Source: Sepiola atlantica
Lineage: Eukaryota; Mollusca; Cephalopoda; Sepiida; Sepiolidae
Assembly: GCA_963556195.1 (NCBI GenBank)
Contig: OY744536.1
Span: 341,001-405,000, forward strand
Direction: 5' to 3'
Length of the DNA: 64,000 bases
Shown here in pieces: positions 59,248 through 64,000 of the stretch. The translations under genes were made by a program, and so were the position numbers. The notes under the pieces are model-generated. The model did not search any database. It was not told where the DNA came from and saw nothing but the letters and a program-made list of their open reading frames with translations. How positions within the stretch are numbered: the first letter of the stretch is position 1; every line of letters begins with the position of its first letter.

Positions 59248-59250
<3 letters not shown>
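57967..59250 (+). mobile_element. Mariner element with intact transposase
   Basis: 1,284 bp. The terminal inverted repeats begin CAGGGTCGGGCAG (57967) and end CTGCCCGACCCTG (59250). They run about 25-27 bp with two mismatches. TA flanks both sides, which is the mariner target, although the tract makes the exact duplication ambiguous. The element has the usual length for this group and one uninterrupted gene. Confidence 0.9.
58113..59126 (+). CDS. Mariner-family transposase, DD37D-type by count
   Basis: The likely start is the Met of MAELARRITM (58113, 337 residues). An upstream in-frame Met at 58071 would add 14 residues. The N-terminal half is a paired helix-turn-helix region (MRRAGSYPSDIVKSTGYAKT and KKRNVSRRTISRAINEDLG). 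The catalytic part has Asp in FIDEKKF, Asp in MLIQDSAPVHG and Asp in SPDLNVCDYYLF. I count 37 residues between the second and third Asp, the DD37D spacing described for maT-type mariners. The frame is open to the end and the termini are well preserved. It cuts and pastes its element at TA sites in the nucleus, and this copy could be functional. It is the only intact long gene in the window. Confidence 0.88.
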   Translation: MAELARRITMCEMRRAGSYPSDIVKSTGYAKTTVYRVVANFDVECKVERSQHSTRSDRKRTNTFLVGLKRSIKADPSQSMSELAKKRNVSRRTISRAINEDLGMKSYVRRRHNLLTARSKAIRVERFPKLINHLKHKGGHVRIFIDEKKFIVDEVPNRQNTRVIARDPSEVPPVMQSKNPASVMVFAAVASDGKVKPPHLIEAGLKINTAEYLNILNNALLPWIRRNYNSTKVMLIQDSAPVHGYRKVQDFMKENLPLFVPKDIWPSSSPDLNVCDYYLFGVVEGQTNVTPHPNTNSSKTAIQRAFRNLDPNKIKRSCSRFCQRISKIIDAKSAHIE

Positions 59251-59324
<74 letters not shown>

Positions 59325-59360
59325 TATATATATGTATATATATATGTATATATATATATA
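59251..59360. repeat. (TA)n(GA)n(TA)n spacer between two mariners
   Basis: The 110 bp separating the two mariner elements is entirely microsatellite. Confidence 0.95.
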
Positions 59361-60695
59361 CACGGGGTCTGTCTAAAAAGTATCCGACTTTTATTTTTAC
59401 CGTGCGAAATAGAGAGGATAGGGCGGCGCCACTCTAAACAGTGAAGGAAGACACTTTCATGCACATGTGTGAATTTTATCACCGCCTTCCTGCGCATTAG
59501 TCGCTGCCTGTCGGTCGCTGAGTGAGGTGCTACACAACGTGTTCGTCGAATTACCGAAGATCTCAAGATGACTGAACGTGTTTAGCAAATGTACGACATC
59601 AAATTTTGTCAAAAACTTGGTGATTCTCAGAGCAAAACAATTCGTAAGATTCATCAGGTGTTTGGAGAAGAATCGATGGGTGTCACACAAATTAAAGAGT
59701 GGTTCAACCGATTCAAAAACGGGCGTGCATCAACGAAGAGTGAGCAGCGTTCTGTCAGTCCCCAAACTGCTCGGAGTGCAGCTGTTGTTAAGAGGGTGCG
59801 AAATTTGGTGATGGAAGATCGTCGTTCAAATGTGCGGGAGATCGCCGAAGAGGTCGGAGTGAGTAAAGATTCCGCACATGCAATTTTGCGTGATGATTTG
59901 AACATGCACAGAATGGCTGCAAAATTTGTGCCCAAGTTGTTGTCGCATCAACAAAAGGACCACCGTTTTCAAGTTGTACAGGACCGTCTGCAAACCGCCT
60001 ACAATGAACCTCGGTTTGTGAATACCGTGATAACTGGAGATGAGTCATGGGTGCACGGGTACGGCCCAGAAACAAAAAGACAGTTGTCGCAATGGAAGCA
60101 TTCCGAGTCTCCAAGGCCAACAAAAAGCGCGACAGGTACAAAGAAAAAGCAAAGTGATGCTGACTGTCTTCTTTTATATCTGTGGCATTGTGCATCACGA
60201 ATACGCACCGGAAGGATCACTAGTGACAAAGGAGTACTATCAAGATGTTCTCCGGCGTCTCCGTGACACAGTTCGGCGCAAAATACCAGACATGTGGACG
60301 GCGAAAAACTAGCAACTGAATCACGACAACGCCCCCACACATTCAACCTAATTGATGCACTATTTCTTGGTCAAATGTGTAATTCCAGTCCTTTGCCAAC
60401 CTCTCTACTCCCCAGACATGGCTCTTTGTGACTTCTTGTTGTTTCTAAAATTGAAGACGCCACTGAAATGTCCCCGTTTTTGAGACTAGAGAAAAGATGA
60501 TGCAGAACGCGACGGCGGAGATGAACACAATTCCAAAATAAGACTTCCAGAGGTGTTTCCGGCAGTGGATAGATCGGTGGCCTAAGTGTGTGCAAGAACA
60601 AGGGGCCTACTTTGAAAGGGATTAGAGTTCCAACCCCGTCACGCATTTGAAATATTTTTTCTGGTCTAAAGTCGGATACCTTTTAGACAGGCTTC

Positions 60696-60696
<1 letters not shown>
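59361..60696 (+). mobile_element. Second mariner element, broken transposase
   Basis: The left terminus has gtctaaaaagtatccgactt (59370-59390). The right terminus has aaagtcggataccttttaga (60669-60688) as its inverted copy. It ends ggcttcg before TA. The internal gene is described separately. It is of a different mariner lineage from its neighbour. Confidence 0.85.
59589..60640 (+). pseudogene. Mariner transposase, frameshifted and truncated by stops
   Basis: An HTH region (KTIRKIHQVFGEESMGVTQI, WFNRFKNGR) is followed by SVSPQTARSAAVVKRVR and the first catalytic block VITGDESWVHGYGPETK. A frame change near 60140 moves the reading into SKVMLTVFFYICGIVHHEY and VTKEYYQDVLRRLRDTVRRK. A TAG at 60310-60312 replaces what is usually Trp before the second Asp block (LNHDNAPTHS). 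The third block YSPDMALCDFLLF survives further on. At least three lesions make it inactive. Confidence 0.85.

Positions 60697-60762
<66 letters not shown>
60697..60762. repeat. (TA)n microsatellite
   Basis: TA tract on the right of the second mariner. Confidence 0.95.
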
Positions 60763-60766
<4 letters not shown>

Positions 60767-60774
60767 CTCTTGGG

Positions 60775-61110
60775 AAAAACCGGATTCACCTGAGTAGACA
60801 TAGAATGGATCATGTCATTTTACTCATATAAAGAAAAAGCGAAGAGGTAAAGACAGATAGACAGACAGACCAATAGAAGAAGAAATAGAGAGAGAGAGAG
60901 AGACAGAACGACACACAGACATATTAGATACAATGTGTCTGTGTTTTTGCTTTTACCCATCAGACCGTAACGTTTGACAACTTTGAAGTAAACAAACATA
61001 TATTGTGTAATCTACTAAAAAGGATGGGTGTTATGAATCACGCACCTTTCAAAGAAAATAAATATTTTAAATATGTTTTCTTTTTCACCTACACAAATTT
61101 GTTTATATCT
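60775..61110 (+). repeat. Dispersed repeat shared with 31610-31860
   Basis: See 31610-31860 for shared words. This copy includes a GA run near 60887-60903. Confidence 0.6.
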
Positions 61111-61570
61111 ATACATTAGTGATAGGACGATTTAAACATTGTTCTCGATTTCGATACAATTACCGATTCTGTTCTAAATTCCCGATTCCGATAGAATTGC
61201 CGATTGCAGCTTCCAATAATGAAAGCACCCCAGAGACCACACCCACAACATAAAAGTAATCATCTGCGCAACTATAGATCCAGCCTATCGAAAGAGTTAA
61301 TTAAATGGCATCGATTTATGGTCGTTTATATAGAAATTTTCCGCTATTTGCGACTATTCTTATCACTAACTTTTTCCTAAAAAGAACAACGTTGATTCCT
61401 GGGGTTAAAATCTAAATATAGCAAAACTATGTTAAAAACATCAACTAACAATTTGTTTACATCAGTTTTATAATAGATATATCTGATTTTTGTCCCTATT
61501 CAGAGTGTCCCCTTTTGGAAAGCTGATATTAAAATTAATAACACCCTCGACTAAATCACTTCCATAAACA
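61111..61570. other. No gene recognised
   Basis: Contains a short internal repeat around gattccgat/gattgcag (61150-61210). Nothing else is supported. Confidence 0.3.
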
Positions 61571-61575
61571 TCGAA

Positions 61576-61680
61576 GGTTCGATCCTTGTCGAAGTTAGGC
61601 ATGCTGATGACGGCTGTTAGCCAGAAACACGTGTCCATGTATTACTTTTATGTACGTATAAAATTGATAAATATGTATAC
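61576..61680 (+). mobile_element. B-box-like word and hammerhead: ribozyme-bearing element end
   Basis: GGTTCGATCC (61576-61585) resembles a B-box one base short. The hammerhead at 61600-61639 follows within 15 bp, and a TA tract starts 46 bp later. I found no A-box. The order resembles the SINE at 46160-46345, but the sequences differ. Confidence 0.4.
61600..61639 (+). ncRNA. Hammerhead ribozyme motif, minimal stem III
   Basis: CTGATGA is at 61604-61610. Stem II is GGCT/AGCC with a GTT loop. GAAA is at 61624-61627. Stem III is in CACGTG (61628-61633). U16.1 is T61634 and H17 is C61635. Stem I pairs CATG (61600-61603) with CATG (61636-61639), plus a G-T pair beyond. The pair next to GAAA in stem II (C-A) is non-canonical. 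Confidence 0.7.
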
Positions 61681-61682
61681 AT

Positions 61683-61685
<3 letters not shown>

Positions 61686-61735
<50 letters not shown>
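61686..61735. repeat. (TA)n microsatellite
   Basis: Left flank of the palindrome. Confidence 0.95.
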
Positions 61736-61737
<2 letters not shown>

Positions 61738-62018
61738 CAGCATGTTATTACTCAAACAGGCTTTGTTGAACAACACGAAATTTTCCCGTTTGCATAACTT
61801 TTTGTTAAGGTTTTCGAGGCGTCGAGTAATATTTCTGGTTTCAGACGGCCGTCCATATAATATTTCGTCGATTGTTCGTAATTCGGCCATTTTTCTAGCG
61901 TTCTTGGAATTACGAACAATCGGCGAAATATTATATGGACGGCCGCCTGAAACCCGAACCTTAAAAAGAAGTTATGCAAACGCAAAAAATGATGTGTTGT
62001 TCAACAAAGCCTGTGTGA

Positions 62019-62020
<2 letters not shown>
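61736..62020. mobile_element. 285-bp palindromic (foldback) element between TA tracts
   Basis: The left arm (aggctttgttgaacaacac, gacggccgtccatataatat) is inverted in the right arm (gtgttgttcaacaaagcctg). The arms are about 125-135 bp with a central gap of under 20 bp. TA tracts are on both sides. The 186-codon frame reading through it is a by-product. Confidence 0.75.

Positions 62021-62072
<52 letters not shown>
62021..62072. repeat. (TA)n microsatellite
   Basis: Right flank of the palindrome. Confidence 0.95.
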
Positions 62073-62076
<4 letters not shown>

Positions 62077-62079
62077 TTT

Positions 62080-62580
62080 TATGTTGGGAAATTTTCATTC
62101 TTTTTCACGTAGTCTGAAAGGAGTATACTTGTTTGTTTGTAAGTGAAAGGAACATGTAACAACTGAACTGCCAAACAATTTATATTGTTTTAAATACCTT
62201 TTATTTTTTAAATGTGACGACGATCTTTCGTCCTCTCATTTCTTTAAAAGATTTAGTTGACTTCGAATCATTTTTTATATAAAAACTTTATGAAACCTTT
62301 ATGAAACCCCTAAATATTAACTCTCGCATAACTTCCCTTTAAATTTGGATTATTGCAAATCGGTATTCGAGAGGCTGTAGGCTGGGTTGATTTGTGATAC
62401 CCCTTCCATTTTTAGGATAGTATAACTATATCATTTAGTTGAGTTTTTACTATCAATTGTATTGAATTTAGCAAGCAGAGCATAGAATATTTCATTTTAT
62501 CAATTTTATTTATACTTAACTTCTCATTATTATTGTTGAGTCTTTTCTTTGGTGGGGTCAATTAGGGTTAATGCCTCTAC
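62080..62580. other. No gene recognised
   Basis: AT-rich unique sequence. Confidence 0.3.
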
Positions 62581-62589
62581 CTTAGTCTT

Positions 62590-64000
62590 CAATAGTTGTG
62601 CATTCATTATTAGGTATGCATTCTACAATGATAGCTTGATTTATCGATCCCTGGGGTGCACCAGCATTTATGTCATGTTGCTTGGCTGAATGGCCATCGA
62701 GGACAACTTGCATTATTTTTGTTAGGAAAGATCTAATATTCGTCCATATGAATGAATTTTATGAGAAGTCACACTTTATGACACTATGTCAAGTGCTACC
62801 GCCCTAGCTTCACCTGCGGTGTCCAGTGTATAATATATGCGTTCAGAGATGACCGTTAGGATATCCGCAGTAGATCGTGCTTGCCTAAATCCATACTGAC
62901 GGTCAGAAATAGGTTTAGCATTAACGAGGTACCGAACTATCGTTAGATTGATTAAGGATTCAAAGATTTTAGCAAAGATTGGGAGTACGCTGATGCGGCG
63001 ATAATTCTGGGGATCAGTTCTGTCTCAAAAATTCTTAAAGACTGGTACAACAGCGGCAAATTTCCAGCTATCAGGGAAGGAAGATTCAGCGAGGTATTTG
63101 TTGTAGAGTTTCTAGAAGATAAGGGCCAGTTCAGCAGAGCATTTCGTTATTACTATTACTGGTATAAGATCACGCCCACACGATTTGGAGGTGTCAAGGT
63201 TTCTAATGATGTCCCTGACCTGAAATGGAGTGGTGACGAGGTTTTCAAGTGTGGCTTCGGTCCACAATTTGAATTTAGAGAGGGGGTTGTTTACTGCGTC
63301 CAAAGTGGAGATTAAGGCGAAACACTGGGCAAGTAGTTCAGCCTTATTAGTTGCCGTGCAAACGTCATCATTGTGCTTTGATATCGGGGAAATTGTTGAT
63401 TGTCCATTGGTCACCACATTATTGTAGACTTTCCAGAAATTGCGAGTACCTAATTTCTGTGACTGAATGCGTTTTTTTGGTTATTTCTGTATACCTTCTC
63501 TTTGCTTAACCTATCACTACTTTACAATTATTTCTTGACTCTATTAATTCACGTTTATTCGCAGTTGAATTATCGCGGCCGAATCGTCGGAATGCTTGCT
63601 GCCTCAGTGCAATAGCAGTTGCACATTCCGAGGTGAATTATTGAGGAGAGTGGTGTTTGCTGTAGAATTTTCGAACCAGGACATATGCTTCAATGCCTAC
63701 ATTGACCCATTCGGTTAACTCATTTTCGCACTGAAAGCAAAGAGTGAGAAGGTTTCTCTCTATGGGGTGACGCTGATGTGATCTCTGATGGAATTAAAAT
63801 CAGCCTGCTCGTAGTATTTCGTCGTTTTGAACAACGGCTCATCAGATTTGGGGCAGATTTTTTTTATCAATCATTACCACAATGTGATCGGTTTTCCCGA
63901 GCGGGCTATGCCCATTCTTAACACAAGCCTCGGGCAGTGAGGTAAAGAATAGGTCGAGAAGTGAGGCTTGCTGGTCCAGACGATCAGGGAGGCGGGTTTG
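62590..64000 (-). pseudogene. Jockey-like LINE: endonuclease end, linker and reverse transcriptase
   Basis: Minus strand, entering from the right edge. Endonuclease end: RLPDRLDQQASLLDLFFTSL and LGKTDHIVV (63990-63860). Linker: MVTNGQSTISPISKHNDDVC, FKLWTEATLENLVTTPFQVR and DIIRNLDTSKSCGRDLIPV (63417-63160). RT: SSFPDSWKFAAVVPVF, NYRRISVLPIFAKIFESLIN, DRQYGFRQARSTADILTVI and ALDI, the start of motif A (63090-62790), with stops. Further left only traces remain. This is the most readable copy of the LINE family found at 11.3, 26.1, 28.3, 36.3-43.9 and 55.6 kb. It is inactive and truncated by the window. Confidence 0.75.

Noticed and set aside
59788..60346. Minus-strand frames opposite the second mariner
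   Set aside because: Antisense shadows of the transposase.
61586..62146. 186-codon frame reading through two TA tracts and a palindrome
   Set aside because: Both halves are inverted copies of one repeat and the rest is microsatellite; there is no domain.

Overview
The window looks like intergenic, transposon-packed DNA from an animal, most likely a mollusc and probably a cephalopod (octopus-like). That is an inference from the combination of very AT-rich sequence, dozens of long (TA)n/(TG)n/(CT)n tracts, Penelope-like elements with hammerhead ribozymes, jockey-like LINEs, mariners and an Academ-like transposon. I found no convincing host protein-coding gene. Only two stretches read as long coding regions: an intact mariner transposase (58113-59126) and the broken transposase of a 5.7 kb DNA transposon (37672-42215).

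Layout. 1-1.6 kb: Penelope-type terminal sequence with two hammerhead motifs, each followed by (TA)n(TG)n. 3.4-4.3 kb: tandem tRNA-like SINE units. 4.9-5.3 kb: a small foldback. 6.0-10.3 kb: inverted 0.72 kb arms enclosing a minus-strand Penelope-like element (reverse transcriptase plus GIY-YIG). 11.3-15.2 kb: a decayed minus-strand LINE, part of which recurs at 50.96-53.2 kb. 15.4-16.2 kb: minus-strand Gypsy gag/protease remnant. 16.2-19.8 kb: plus-strand Penelope-like element ending in a well-formed hammerhead ribozyme. 20.2-22.5 kb: another hammerhead and a 1.9 kb inverted-repeat element. 22.6-23.1 kb: Helitron-like unit. 24.0-24.5 kb: minisatellite. 25.4-29.7 kb: LINE fragments of two families. 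33.1-34.9 kb: Helitron-like end next to a 1.5 kb minisatellite. 36.3-43.9 kb: one LINE split by an Academ-like transposon (36905-42600) and a foldback (42681-43637). 44.5-48.2 kb: cluster of hammerhead-bearing elements, including a tRNA-headed SINE with a ribozyme and a retrozyme-like unit. 49-53.2 kb: diverse repeats. 54.5-57.2 kb: dead hammerhead, LINE piece and foldback. 57.97-60.70 kb: two mariners in one microsatellite. 61.6-62.0 kb: hammerhead plus palindrome. 62.6-64.0 kb: minus-strand LINE.

Two themes connect the pieces. First, hammerhead ribozyme motifs (CTGANGA...GAAA with paired stems I, II and III) recur in at least four sequence families. They usually lie 60-150 nt upstream of a (TA)n tract. 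Second, inverted-repeat elements are bracketed by (TA)n tracts on both outer sides. Together these suggest Penelope-like and non-autonomous ribozyme-bearing retroelements whose ends are tied to TA microsatellites. The strongest candidates for under-described biology are the Academ-like element with FEN/XPG-like acidic residues and paired YY1-like motifs in both termini, the tRNA-like/hammerhead SINE family, and a Penelope GIY-YIG domain split by a ~95-residue in-frame insertion.
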